From Naegleria lovaniensis (Eukaryota > Heterolobosea > Eutetramitea > Acrasida > Naegleriidae), in NCBI RefSeq assembly GCF_003324165.1, contig NW_025407833.1:124001-188000 (forward strand): a DNA stretch of 64,000 nt, given 5' to 3'. The notes below the pieces were generated by a model. It saw nothing but the letters and a program-made list of their open reading frames with translations, was not told the DNA's origin and ran no database searches. The position numbers and the translations under genes were made by a program. This document shows, piece by piece, positions 39,784-52,063 of the stretch (the stretch's first letter is position 1; each line of letters starts with the position of its first letter).

Positions 39784-41925
39784 TTATCTTTCTGGAAATT
39801 CTGGAGTATAAGCTCCCGTAAATAAATAAGTGTTGTGGATAGTGTGATCGATAAGCTTTCCGTTCTTGTCAACTTGTGAAAATGGACAATTGGTTTCTCC
39901 TCTCTCGTTGTCCAACGGTTTGGTTAAATCCTTGTTATGTGACGAGGCCTCATTTCTAAGCCAAAAAGCTCTGTCAAAGGCCTTCAATAACATGTGATCG
40001 GTTTGTTCGTGAATATTTTGATCAAAATACATAATACCAGCTTCCTTTTCTATGACGTACACAAATTCATCAAGTAATCTGTGTGAAGGAAAAGAAATGT
40101 CTCCTTTTTGCTTTACGAGCTCTTTCAGCTCCTTACTTGCAATTTTGGAATTTAAGATTATTTTTCGTTTCTTGTCATCTACTGTGTAGTTCATCTCGCA
40201 AACACCATCGTTTCTTAATCTATCCAAATACCTTTTAACTGATCCAGAAATTTTATCGAAAAATGGCTCCAAAATTTCTAATCTTCCCAAAATGTCCAAA
40301 GCAAAATGTTGACAGTTTGCCTTCCTGTTATCATACATTTTGGTTCCGTTCCACTCACAAATTACTTCAGAAATTACCTTGAAGGCATTGTTAATTTCCT
40401 GTTGATTCTTGTATGTGTGCACGTCAACAACAAAGACAGCCTTGCTACTACTCTTTTTTCTTACAGTGGCAATACTACTGTCACAAAATTCCACATAAAA
40501 CTCTCCAATAATTAGAGCAGAGTGGTACATTCCGAATTGTTGGTTCTTAAGAGCTCCAACTGAGCTTCCAAGCTTTCTTAAAATCCTGTGAGCAGTTGAA
40601 GTACTCATCTCTGTAATGACCAACTTAATTTTCAGGTTGAGCTTGCTGGGGTGAACAGGTCTGTCAACTCTATCTGGATTGAAATACTTGTATCGAAATC
40701 TTTCTGGAATTACACAATCCTGTGCAACCAATTCATGTAATTTCGGAGCAATTGGAGATCGTAGTTGTTGAATTTTTTTCAGACAAAAGTCTCTTCTTTC
40801 TCGTTCTTCAATTGTGAGCTTCTTGTCTGGGAAAGGAGAGCATCTTCTTGGTTTTCTCTTTTTCCTTTTGTCGTCGTCCATTGAGGCAGATGTGCTTGTA
40901 GGCATCATTGAAATAGATTTAAAATCATCTCCTTTGGAAGCAAAATATCTATCTGTTCCAGATTGGTTGGGTACAGATCCAAAACTTATTTTAGTGAACA
41001 TTGGATCATAGGATGTGGCCAGATAACTCGTTGGTTGCAAGCTAGCATCTGTTTGCATATAAAAACTAAGTTTTGGGTTTGGAATGTCAATACCAGCACC
41101 AGCACCACTACTACTGGTGCTCATCATTGCCTTGTAGTGAATATCCATGTTATTCATCTCGAGATTGTTGCCAGATTGTAAAGTTCTATATCTTGCTTCC
41201 TCTTCCTCCTCTCCCGTCGTATACAGCAGATCCATGGCTAGCTCGATATCATCTCGAGAAGGTCTTCTTTCATCATCGTTCATGCCACCCACCACATGTG
41301 AATGAATATTTGGAGATTCAATTGGTGTAGTTGTGTTGGCTGTTTGTCCTGAACACGCCGAAGAAGCCACAGTCGTGGATGTAGATCCAGCGATGCGAGG
41401 TGATGATAGATCAGACGATGAGTTCTGAAGCGTTGAATCCGAGCCAATTATAATCGTGGTTGATGTTCTGTTATTTCGATTCGGACTCGCTCCTCCACCA
41501 ATATCAATGCTGTTAGAAGGTGAGAAGTTGATTTCAGTGATGTTGTTGTTGTTGGGATTACTATTGGGTGATGATGGTTCCTTGTTGCTATTTGCCGATT
41601 CACTCAAATCTTTCATGATGGAATTGGCACGATTGGGTGCTCTCAACACGTATGGATTCTGAATGGTTCCTATCTGAGTTGGTAATTGTTTGAGAACAGG
41701 AGGTTCTTCTCCTCCGAGCTTATCAGCAGGAGGCTCTCCATGTTCCAATACGTTATCAATTCTCAATTTATCCACGAATAACATAAAGACACTGGCTTGT
41801 CGCTCCTTAATTTTGAATTCATTGATACATTTATCCAATGTGAGTGTATATAATTGAATTCCTCCAAAATCAGTCCTCTTTTCAATAGCTATTGTTGATG
41901 ATGTTGGAATTTCATCATCGTCCAT
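39784..41925 (-). CDS. permuted papain-like (LRAT/PPPDE-type) domain protein
   Basis: Intronless, 713 residues from MDDDEIPTSS. The N-terminal ~370 residues are mostly low-complexity (Ser/Asn/Pro), with a possible N-terminal globular patch (YTLTLDKCINEFKIKERQAS). The C-terminal half contains a fold like permuted papain/NlpC: MYHSALIIGEFYVEF supplies the first-position His, and NCQHFALDILGRL supplies the later Cys, the reverse order of classical papain as in LRAT and PPPDE enzymes. This would be a Cys peptidase, amidase or acyltransferase; substrate unknown. Motif residues look intact. A basic cluster DDKRKKRKPRR lies between the halves. Confidence 0.68.
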   Translation of the reverse strand: MDDDEIPTSSTIAIEKRTDFGGIQLYTLTLDKCINEFKIKERQASVFMLFVDKLRIDNVLEHGEPPADKLGGEEPPVLKQLPTQIGTIQNPYVLRAPNRANSIMKDLSESANSNKEPSSPNSNPNNNNITEINFSPSNSIDIGGGASPNRNNRTSTTIIIGSDSTLQNSSSDLSSPRIAGSTSTTVASSACSGQTANTTTPIESPNIHSHVVGGMNDDERRPSRDDIELAMDLLYTTGEEEEEARYRTLQSGNNLEMNNMDIHYKAMMSTSSSGAGAGIDIPNPKLSFYMQTDASLQPTSYLATSYDPMFTKISFGSVPNQSGTDRYFASKGDDFKSISMMPTSTSASMDDDKRKKRKPRRCSPFPDKKLTIEERERRDFCLKKIQQLRSPIAPKLHELVAQDCVIPERFRYKYFNPDRVDRPVHPSKLNLKIKLVITEMSTSTAHRILRKLGSSVGALKNQQFGMYHSALIIGEFYVEFCDSSIATVRKKSSSKAVFVVDVHTYKNQQEINNAFKVISEVICEWNGTKMYDNRKANCQHFALDILGRLEILEPFFDKISGSVKRYLDRLRNDGVCEMNYTVDDKKRKIILNSKIASKELKELVKQKGDISFPSHRLLDEFVYVIEKEAGIMYFDQNIHEQTDHMLLKAFDRAFWLRNEASSHNKDLTKPLDNERGETNCPFSQVDKNGKLIDHTIHNTYLFTGAYTPEFPER

Positions 41926-42682
41926 AATAATAATTATTCATCATCAACGACATGAATCACCATCATTACCATGAAGCAATCACATCAAAACCATCATTCA
42001 TCATCACCATATTGAAATGTCATGGTAATTGATGATTGTTATCACAAGAAGGATCATCATGATGAACCGAGACCCAGAGCCTCTGCTGTCAACTAAAAAA
42101 TCGTTCAATGAAATCAAACCTACCCTTTACAACATCCGAATGAATACAGGAAGCTTTCATCCATTGCATGACCATCTTGTGGTTCCACTCACAGAGAGGA
42201 AAGCTCTCCACAGTTGGACTCACACTCGAGCCACTGGCCGCAGAATTCTTCTTCACGAAACTAATCATGAATGATGCTGCAACCACTGTCTTTAATGTTC
42301 AAAAATTTTTCTCAATGTAATTCTTCCCAATTTTGCTCCACACAGAGAATTTTATCATAATCACAAATCTCATCATCCAACCCACCGAGAAACGGAGTGC
42401 ATCAAGGAGGAATAAGACGAATCCTGCCATGCCTACACTTCCATGGATGCCAAGTGTGGAGAAACAACAGGCACAGGTGGGAAGATAATGAGGTCATTAC
42501 TTCTCAAATCGAAGGTTGTAAGGCTTTTCGTATGAGAAGCTCGTCGGATAAACATTTTCAGCTCACAATTTTATGAAAAAACAGAGTAAACTCTCTATGA
42601 ATTGTTTAACAATGGATCTCAAAGTAACCACTCATTCGTTTGGTTGAAATAAAGACAAAAAGTATTCAATTATTTTAAAAAA
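41926..42682. promoter_or_regulatory. 757-base divergent intergenic region
   Basis: Lies between the permuted-papain gene (minus) and a small membrane protein gene (plus). CAT/ATC-rich microsatellite-like sequence occupies 41935-42070. Overlapping frames of 60-80 codons on both strands at 42029-42286 have no supporting splice or family evidence. Confidence 0.35.
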
Positions 42683-43026
42683 ATGTTGTCCCGCCTGCCT
42701 GCTTCTGTTGCTTCCGTTGTGCAAAATTTGCCACCAAGACGTGCTCTTCTTTATTCTGCCTTTATCGCTGCATCAATAACACTCTTCGCAAAAGGCGGTC
42801 CTTCTACAAAAGTTGAAAAGAATCAAGCAAAAAGTAGCAACGTTATTACCGTTGAAGAACGTAAGTTGATATGATCATCATCGGATTGGATGAATATTTG
42901 ATGAAATTTTACATTTTGACATTATGATAAATGACTTCCGAAACAACATGTTATCATTCTAAATTTTATTTTCTTGCGAATAATTAACTAGTCAATGAGA
43001 GAATCAAAGAGCATGAAAGAAAGTAA
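42683..43026 (+). CDS. small membrane protein, probably mitochondrial (2 exons)
   Basis: Exons 42683-42860 and 42992-43026 (131-nt intron) give 70 residues. The N-terminus MLSRLPASVASVVQNLPPRR is basic and amphipathic, followed by a single hydrophobic helix (LLYSAFIAASITLFA) and a hydrophilic helical tail ending VEELNERIKEHERK. The size and layout recall accessory subunits of mitochondrial ATP synthase or MICOS, but no family is established. The start has seven A before the ATG. The second exon is only 11 codons long. Confidence 0.6.
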
Positions 43027-43178
43027 AAAATTTACCATCAGTGTGGTCTAATGCCAACAGTAACTTATTATTTGGAGGAGAATAAATTAAATTAGATGTA
43101 TTTATTACTATTGAAACAGTTTAAGGCTTTTTTAAGTGGAATTCTTTTTAATATTACGGAGTTTGTTTACCTCAATTT

Positions 43179-46100
43179 TTACATGTAAGGCATCCACCAA
43201 ATGAACATTCCTATAAGGTTGGCTTCGTTGGTCGCTTCTTTGATGAGATGATCAACTTGACCCTGCACACTCAAAGGTAGTACGTTGTCTCCGATTAAGC
43301 CCTTCAATTTCTTCTCAATATTTCTATAATTACCTTCCATATCCTCTTCACAACGACTGATCTTGGCAGCTTCTTTTTTCTGTGCTAATTGTTTCCAATC
43401 CAGCAATGGGTCGTGAATGAATGAGTCAAGGACATTCATGAGTGTCTGGTGATTCTTTCTGAGAATTTCAAGTGTAGCTTCGCAAGTAAAGCGAAAAACA
43501 CCTTCATGACCAGTCACTCCCATACCATCAACCACGTTTCGGGTGAGTCTAAATGGAACTTTTTCAGGAATTGCCAAATATTTTCCTGTCTCGAAAAGCA
43601 TTGCTAGATCAACATGAATAACATCACCACATTTCAAATCAATAAGAATGTTTTCACAATGTCTGTCTCCAAGTCCAACTATATACCCTACCATACTCCA
43701 AACAGCAGTCGTTCTAACAAAGTTAAGTCTTGATTGATACCATTGATTTGGCTCCAGAAATTGATGAAGGAAAAAGTTATGAAGCACTGGAGGTACTTGT
43801 GTAGTAATAGTTTTGTAAACTTGTTCTGCAAAATCTTGAGCATTGCTTTTAGTTCCTTTCAAAAAAGTATTGGAAATATAGGCTTGAATATTGTTTGTGA
43901 ATCCTATATTATTTATCTCGTTGTCCAAAATATTTCTCAAAACATTGGTATTTTCAACCCATTCTACAAGGCCTGTATTGACTGAAAGTGGAATAACGGA
44001 GAATACTCTCAAATACAGCCTTTTGTTTCTTGTCAATTCGTCACGCTTCAGTAATCTGTTAATAACACTATTGAAATCCATCATTCTATTATCCTTTCTC
44101 AAATCATCGTTGGATTTGAATAAAAAGTTGTATAAATTACCATCATTTCCATAAATTCCAATCTTTTTCGGTTTCTGCATAGATGTCATTATGCTAACTT
44201 CATCTTTAAAGCTTGTTATATAAACTTTTGAAGACGAGTAAGGTGAATAGTCTGATTTAAGTTCTCCATCTTCAGTAAATAGGTTTGCTTTTTGCAATTC
44301 AACAGTAGTGAGACGTTGAAGTGGTACTATAAAATTGGTACTGGGCTTGTTAATAAGTTTGGCTAATTGTGGAAGTGGTTGCAATTTTTCTTCGTTTCTA
44401 CCATTCACTTTGATCAAAATTTTGGTTTCGCTTCCTTTCTTTTTTGCAGCTGAGCTCAAAGAATATTTTCCATTATTTCCAAAAAAAACCATACACATTT
44501 GCCTTAACCCTTCCAATGTAGATTCTTGTTGATCTAGGATGCTCTTGACTACTTTGGTAGTAGGACTATCAGAGCTTGCAATTTGATTTTTAGCCGTTTC
44601 AATAATATTATCGATGACATTTTGTCGCTCTTTGTGATCACTTTTACATCCAATACTCCAAATACTTTCTTCTGGAAACGTTATCAGAATTTTTACGAGA
44701 ATGCGGGTAATGCTATCAGTGATAGTGTCATTCTTGTTAACCATTCTAGAGACGAGCTGGGGCATTGCTATTGTCCATTCAAATACAGGCAGATCATTAA
44801 TCAGCTTATCAATAATGGGTTGAACCTTCTTATAAACGCTATTCTTCTTGTCATCTGCTCCTGAAAAGTCTAACCAGAGTGTGATTAATCGGGGAAGAGA
44901 ATTATAAATGTTTTTCACACCATATTGCAATGAAGTACCATAATTTTGGATAATCATTGGAAGCTCTGATTTTACATGTTGAGTATCTCGCTCTTTCTCT
45001 CTTCTAGCAATAAAAATATTATCAAGATAGGATGCTAAATAAAAGTAGCCTTCTTCCCAATTGCGATCTAGTTTTATCACTTGGTTATATCCTTCAATAA
45101 CCACATCTTTTGACTTGTGTTCTTTCTCCCAGTTGACACTCATGAGTTTGATCTTTGCCTTCATGAGAGAATCTCTCTTGGTTTGTGTAAGGCTCATATT
45201 TGGAGTGTCAAAAGTAAATGTGGAGAGTAAAGAAAGAGCACTTTGTGACTCTCCCATCTCATACAACAATTTGGCTTGCTCAATTTTCTTTTGAGGAACA
45301 TGGTAATTGATTGCGTGAGTAATAGCATGCAATGCCATTCCATACTGTTTTTCTTTTCTTGCTTGTTTTGATATGTGAACCCAAGTCTTGTAAACTTGAT
45401 CGTTGAGGTTGTGAATTGTAAACAAACATCTTCTCATCGCAAAAAGAAGTTCCTTATTAGCAGAAGAACTGGTCGTAATTTTCAAATTTTTGTCCAAAAT
45501 TCCAACAAACTCACTTATGTCAGTGGCAATGTTCTTATTTCCGTCATCATTCAAGAAAATTTTGAAACCTCTCTCCAATTCTGAAAGTGCTTGAAGTTTG
45601 ATGATATCAGGATAGCATCTGAGATAACTTTCAGTGGATGCTGCAGATAGAGATGGAAGTATTTCTTTTCTTGCAAGTTGTATGCACGTTTCAAATTGCT
45701 CTTTTTCTTTTCTTACGTATGAGGATAGTGCTTTTGCAAGATACGCTTCAAAAGATTGATTAGCGTCTTCGAATACACTATCAACGCTACTCCACGAGCA
45801 TAACCTCCAATATGCTTGAATAGCAAAAGAAGCCTTTGAGTTCTTGTCTAACGAGCTTCCTTGAATAATGTGCAATAGTGTCGTATACTGTGACAAGTTA
45901 ATATAGCATTTCATCAGATTAGATAGAATGTCTACATTGTCTAAATTTTGTTCTAACATGATTCCATACAAATCTCTAGCTTCTTCCCATCTACCTTCTA
46001 CTTCTTTGTCCAAAATACTTTCGTTAATATTTGTCTCAGTTCTTAAGGCAGCAATACCAGCCATACTATCTCTTTCTTTGAGTTCAGAATAAATTCGTTG

Positions 46101-49100
46101 TAGATTATGTAACACCTCCGATGGAAGTTCACTGATGGGCTTATTCATTTTCCTAATGAATGATTCAAAATACATTAATGATCTGGAAAATGCAGAATGA
46201 TTGTAAGCTGTAGATGCTAATGAATCAAGTGGAATGTCATTAATAATAGTCTCTGCTTTCTTTGCCATTTCTTTAAAATAAGCTGAAAAGTGTTTGTTGG
46301 ATTCAAACCATCGTTTGAGATCGTCAATTAAGCAAAAGATTGTTTGTGCATGCTCAGATGTTCTATATTGTTCTCCGATGTGTGATTTGGAAACGTCGTA
46401 GCTAATTACGCTCATAATTTCTTGCTTGATATCCTCTCTATCTTTGTCAGTTCCAGTCATTAGAACATTGTGCACCAAATAGGGAAATACAATTTTCACA
46501 AGTTCTTTGTCGCTGTTAAAAAGTGGTCTTACAGCTTGAAAAGTTCTACCCCTAATTGACCTTGTTTCTGATCTTGTAACTAAATACTTCGACCAATTTT
46601 TTAGCCAAGTATGATGTTGCATATTTTCCTTAAATATCGGGAGTGAGTTTGCCTTTTTAACGTTTGGCTGAACTTTTTGATGTTTCAAAGAAAGACCTTG
46701 CTCTTTTAGAGACAAATAATCCTTAAAGTTATCTTTCAAATATTTTGAATCAGCATCGAAAAGGACTTTCATAAGCTCTTGTCTTGCATAGTTTGCATGG
46801 TTGGAAGTGGCAGGACAATTTTCGATATATCTAATTAAAAAATCTAAAAGCTCAACGTCACCTTTTTCCGGATTACCAATATTTGCGGATTCAATATTCA
46901 ATACAGAGGGATCTATGGCTCCAAGCTCACTAAGAGCAATGGCACTAAGTGTCTTGATCTTGTCGTCAATGTGACTGCAGTTAGTAAGTAGTGATGTTAC
47001 CATTCTGTTGATAATATTTGAGCTATTGTATTCTTGGTCAAACATGGAAAGAACAATCTTCTGAATCTTGGATTTGTTTTCGCTTAGAACTTTTGTTAGA
47101 GAAAGTAAAGAGTTTCTTTTGATTGTTACTTCAGATTGTTCAATTCCCTTAATTAGAGCTTCTATTCTCTTCTCAAAAGAGCCACCTAGTGCTTTGTTAA
47201 TTATGTCATGTAATTCAGAAAGTAGTGGTGAGCTGGGTATTTGTACCTTTGTAGGATCTACTGTTTTAGTTGTCAACATTCGAACAAGATTGTCTTTCAA
47301 CTGTTTTCCAAAGTTAGAGTCATCCACTAACTCGCATAAATGAGAAAAAGCGGTTAGGAGAGTGTCTGGACAATGTTTTTCTAACTTTGCTGTCAATTCA
47401 TCAAAAACTGGGAAAATTTCTTCTTTGAAGGAGCATGTAAACAACACATTATAAAAAAGTTCAAGTAATGCCTTTTGACATACAATAATTTCCTTATCTA
47501 ACAGCTTCAATAAACTTGGAATTATAGAAACTCTTCTCTTCTGTTTTTCAACATTGGATTTCTTGAAGCATTTTGCAACCATAATGGTAATGCCGGAAAT
47601 ACTCGATGACAGTACCGAAGGTACCGGTTTGTTTTGCATTTCAGCCAATTGCTTTATGCAGTTAATAACTTTAGCATCTGTTTCTTTGTTAAATCCAAGT
47701 TCCATAACTAAATGCTTAATAGCTCCAAGAGAAAATTTACCCCAATGATGCTCTAATGGTACGCTCCATTCTTTGGTTAAGATGCCGAGTTCTTTGATGG
47801 GATTAAAACTACATTTCAAATAAGCAGATAAAATCTTCTCCATGTGATCCACAAGTAAGTCTCTTATTTGGCTATTCGTCATGGACATCAATTTTGTTGA
47901 TTTTGAACGTAATTCTCCGGAAACAACAATTTCAGGAAGAACTTTTCTCAATATCCTTTTCGATATTGTTGAGAAATTTAAATCGAATAGAGAGGGTGCT
48001 ACAGCTTGCAAATAAGATGAGGTCGTAGGACTGTCCCACTTTTGGAACAAAATATTGAAGAATTCGTCTCCGATTTTGTTTTTCATAAACTTCATCACAC
48101 TCATCTCTTCTTTTGCTGAAAGTTTTTTAACTGCAATGTAAACGTGAGGACATTGCTGAAAATCAATCGCTAAATCCAGAAAAAACTTTGCGATGTCTGA
48201 TATTAATGCAGTGTGAGTACTGTGGCTTTCAAATATCATCCTAAGCACAGGAATTAAATATCTTGAGTGAGTAGATGCATGCGCTTTTAGAAACTCCTTA
48301 ATATTATTAACAAGGAGCGAAATAGAGTTTTCTCCATAAAGGACATCTATCGGAATAATTCCATGAGAGTTTGGATATATCCAGTTCGAAAATTTCGAAG
48401 CTGCATAGGAGACCATCTCTACATTTTCATCAAAAGCAAACAAACAAAAATCCAAACGCTTTCCATAAGTTTCAAGGTCTTCTTTTGTCATCAAGTTAAA
48501 AAAAAGAAGAATAGAGTCCAAGGACAGCTTCCTTGACTCTGTACTTGACGACTTATGGCCATGTAAGAAAAAATCCCAGTGTGACATTTCAAGCCTATAT
48601 CCACTCTTCATCAATTCTTCGATGGTGAGTGGTAAAATTCTATAGATGCATTCCTGGAAACTCTTTGACTCATCATTAAACAAAGCTCTGATGGATGAAT
48701 GGACCTCCTCAAAAGTGGCCTGTTTAAGTTTGATCATAAACGGTAAGTTATTGACGAACGCACGTTTACATTTTTCCTCTCTTGCGAGTAATTCCTTCAA
48801 AATCAACGATACCTCCTTACGATCTGTCACGGAAGAAAGTCTACTTAAATTTTTTACAGTCAAGTCTAAAATATCCTGATCCATTTGCTTTGCGTAGAGT
48901 TCAAGCATAGTAATTGAAAATGAGGTGATATCATTGACAATTTCAATTGACACACCGCTTAGTGCTTCGTTTTCAAGTAATGTGTCAATAATTCTAATAC
49001 ATTTTTCAGAATACTGATATGAAATGTAAGAAGGCATGTTGATGTTCAAATACATACCTCTAATGTATTTTTCAAATGAGTGGAAAAAAGGGTAATCAAT

Positions 49101-50665
49101 TCACCAAGAATTACGTTATCCTTATTATGATTGAAAGGAGCAATACTCATTATTAGTATATACAAAGAGTGAATGTCGTTGTGAGATAAATGGGATACTG
49201 CTCTTTTCAATGTTTCAAAGAACTGATCGCTTTGTTCTAAGTATTCCAACACAAAAAATCTTGATCCTAACTCAGCAGAATGCGGAGAGTAGGTTATGCT
49301 GATGTTTGTAGGGTCTTCACTGATTTGAGTCTCTTCTCCATTTTCTCCCTTTCTTTTTTTTGCAGAGCTATCTTCTGAAGCGTCTATTTGTGATTCTTTT
49401 CTTTTAAGAGTTGGAGTTCCGTCGACAGCATAGTGTATTAAAAGAATTTTTCGTAGTAGGTGGACAAGTTCATCATGGTAGGCCTGATATTTGAAACAAT
49501 CATTAATGTCCTTCACTAGAGACTGTGAAAAGACAAGCTCAAAATGGGAATTATTGATAGAGTAGTCCATAAACCAGCAGATTGTGCGAATAATTTCTTT
49601 TTTAAGAGCATCACTTTTTGATTGAGAAATATTTGCAAATAAATTTTTTGATAGTATCCCCAACATGTCCATTCGTTCCACACCAAAGCTCTCCAAAACA
49701 TTGAGTAAATGTGGTCTAAAGTTTTTTAAGATTTTGGCCAAAAGGTCGTCAAATTCCATGGTTCTGTACAAGGGGAAATTTGACTCAACATTAAATATCG
49801 TTACAAGTAGGTTGATAAGAAATTTGTGAATAGTAGGTTCAAAATTTTGTGATACGCAAAGAAGATAGATTAGCTCCAATGCCATTATTTTGATCTCATT
49901 GCTTGAAAATCGAACTTGTTGGCATGCAATAGTAAATATCTGCCTGTGCTGTGAGAATAATATTGGATGCTTTTCAAGAGATACTTTCAGTAAAGAGAGT
50001 ATAAATTTTTGTAGGTCTGTACAAGTTTTCTCAAAAGGAATAGGAATCATACAAATCCTATCTATCTGTTTGTAAAATTTCTTAAATAGTGTTGGTAGAA
50101 ATAATATTGATAGTCCCGAAGTGTCAACTAACTCAGCATTGTTGTGACAAAAAAACAAATTGATGTCATAGAGCTGAGAAATCATTTTACATAAATCCCC
50201 GATAAATTCTGAGTGGATAGAAGGAAAGTGTTGAAACAAAAATTCTTGAAGAACAACCAAAAGGTCTAACAGCTGTTTTGATATCTCGTTAATTTGATGA
50301 GTATGAGCAAGTAATCGGAACGAATCTGCAACTAAGAGTATCATCATCGGTTCTCTGAGCAACAGCTGAGACACTAAATCTTTTCCTTTAACGTCCAAAA
50401 TATTACTAATGATCTCAATCACTACCGATATAGACTCCACATCCTCTTGTTGCAGCTGTTCAATCAGACACTCGGAGAATTTGATGCATGTGAGTATTTG
50501 ATTAGCGGCTTTAATACTCTTAGTCTCGTCATCAGTAACATAATCCGAAAAATATTCTTGTAGCTGCTTCAAAAACGGAAATCTAATGCTCTTGAATAAG
50601 TCTACCTCCGATGATGATGGAGGAACATTATCCACCAGCATGTCGTTTTGTTGTCCATCGAGCAT
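43179..50665 (-). CDS. ATR: ATR, PI3K-related DNA-damage checkpoint kinase (2 exons)
   Basis: Exons 50665-49058 and 49013-43179 with a 44-nt intron give 2480 residues, near the usual ATR length. ATR with ATRIP senses RPA-coated single-stranded DNA and phosphorylates CHK1. The N-terminal two-thirds is HEAT-like helices with a FAT region. The kinase domain shows NDDLRKDNRMMDF, the catalytic GLGDRHCENIL and VHVDLAMLF (DFN/DFD in other ATRs). It is followed by PEKVPFRLTRNVVDGMG. The FATC tail LPLSVQGQVDHLIKEATNEA ending in WWMPYM matches ATR (not ATM or mTOR). The start ATG at 50665 has an A-run context; a more upstream non-ATG reading to 50719 is unlikely. It starts 67 bases after the RhoGAP stop on the same strand. 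Confidence 0.93.
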
Positions 50666-50732
50666 TTTTTTTGCAAATTTGGTTCCTATGAGATCTGGAA
50701 GTGCAGGAAACAACTTCAAAAAATTGTGCTTA

Positions 50733-51899
50733 TCAGTTTTTTGTATTCATCTTATCATAACGTTGTTGTAAAGCCTCGTATTCTCGAATGCATAGAATTA
50801 TTGCATGACTCACTTTTCCAATGTCGGTTCGAATTTCTGAATCAGAAGGTCGTAAAAAATTCATCCCCCAAATGAATGCCAGATTGGACTCGTTCATTCG
50901 TGATGATGCTAAACAAGGAGGTTGGGAAACCTTCCTCAATAGCCTTAAAATTCTTATAAATAACGTCCTATTAGGGTCTGGCAGTCTTGCGAATAAATTA
51001 AGGAGAGTCTCCTTTTCTTCGTGTGGATTTGGAATGGTGGCAAGAGCTGTCCACTCTCTGTACATATCGTAGGGAATTAAAGCATCTGGTAAATCTCGAA
51101 CGTATCTCTTCAACACGCTTGCAACTGTATGAACTGAATACTGTTTAAGGTTTAATTGCTGATTGGAATCGGCTGCAGAGATTATCTGTTCAATTTCAAG
51201 AATATGACCAGGTATTCGGAAAATTCCCTCTTTCGAAGCATGTTCTTCCAACATGTTCAAGCATTCTTCTACAATTAAGGGTACACGATGAGTAAAATTA
51301 TTATGATTCGATTTTTCATGCTCAACGGTATGTTGATAAGCCTCCCTTTCAAGCACAACATGTAAATATTCCTTAAATACTCGATGGGTCGATGTGCTAT
51401 TATTATTAACTTTTCCCTCTTTGAACCCTTCGTTTTTAGAGGGTGATTGAAAGCATGAAATACTCTTTAATAACGACCACAACATGTCTCCGAATCTCGA
51501 GTGATGGCAATCACAAAACTTAAAAACAGTGCAGCATAAATTGCTCATAAATTGAAACAAGCTCTTCTCCTCCCAAATAGGATCCTCAATTGAATTCTCT
51601 GAATTCCTTCCTTGACGACCCCAACGAATTTGTTTTGGTTTTAAATTTTGATTGTTCGTTTTGATCTTTTTTTCGGCCTTTTCCTGATCCAAGTAAATTT
51701 CAATTTGATGTTCTGCTTTGGTATCATTGTTGAAAAACTCTGAATTATATTTTCGTACCTCATGTATATTGAGGTGATGGTTGTTATTGTGGCTGTTGTT
51801 TGAGTTAAAAAGAATGTTGGACATCTTTTTTGTTGATGACTCATGAGGGCATTTCGTAAATTTGAGGGGAAAGATCACTGGCACATTTGTATCATTCAT
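50733..51899 (-). CDS. RhoGAP-domain protein
   Basis: Intronless, 388 residues from the ATG at 51899. The N-terminal half is Asn/Lys-rich with a basic segment (EKAEKKIKTNNQNLKPKQ). The C-terminal ~180 residues are a RhoGAP domain: VPLIVEECLNMLEEHAS, the arginine-finger loop KEGIFRIPGH, SVLKRYVRDLPDALIPYDMY, and MNESNLAFIWGMNFLRPSDS. It speeds GTP hydrolysis by Rho/Rac GTPases, so it regulates actin. The catalytic Arg and the Lys/Arg of the KRYVRDLP helix are present. No PH or other membrane-targeting domain was noticed. Confidence 0.92.
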   Translation of the reverse strand: MNDTNVPVIFPLKFTKCPHESSTKKMSNILFNSNNSHNNNHHLNIHEVRKYNSEFFNNDTKAEHQIEIYLDQEKAEKKIKTNNQNLKPKQIRWGRQGRNSENSIEDPIWEEKSLFQFMSNLCCTVFKFCDCHHSRFGDMLWSLLKSISCFQSPSKNEGFKEGKVNNNSTSTHRVFKEYLHVVLEREAYQHTVEHEKSNHNNFTHRVPLIVEECLNMLEEHASKEGIFRIPGHILEIEQIISAADSNQQLNLKQYSVHTVASVLKRYVRDLPDALIPYDMYREWTALATIPNPHEEKETLLNLFARLPDPNRTLFIRILRLLRKVSQPPCLASSRMNESNLAFIWGMNFLRPSDSEIRTDIGKVSHAIILCIREYEALQQRYDKMNTKN

Positions 51900-52063
51900 C
51901 ACCAGATCTCAAACACTTGCAACTAGTTGAACAATCAAATTCATTGACATGCGTCATAGTGCACTTTCAAGGTTGAATCATCATCATCACCCATGAATCT
52001 CCTCAAGTAGAAGTTGAAGCAAGTTGAAAAAACTCAAAAAAAAGCTCCTCTACCTCCATCGTC

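Noticed and set aside
42029-42286. overlapping frames on both strands near the permuted-papain gene start
   Set aside because: They lie in CAT/ATC-rich sequence, show no family similarity, and only a 31-nt intron could extend one of them.
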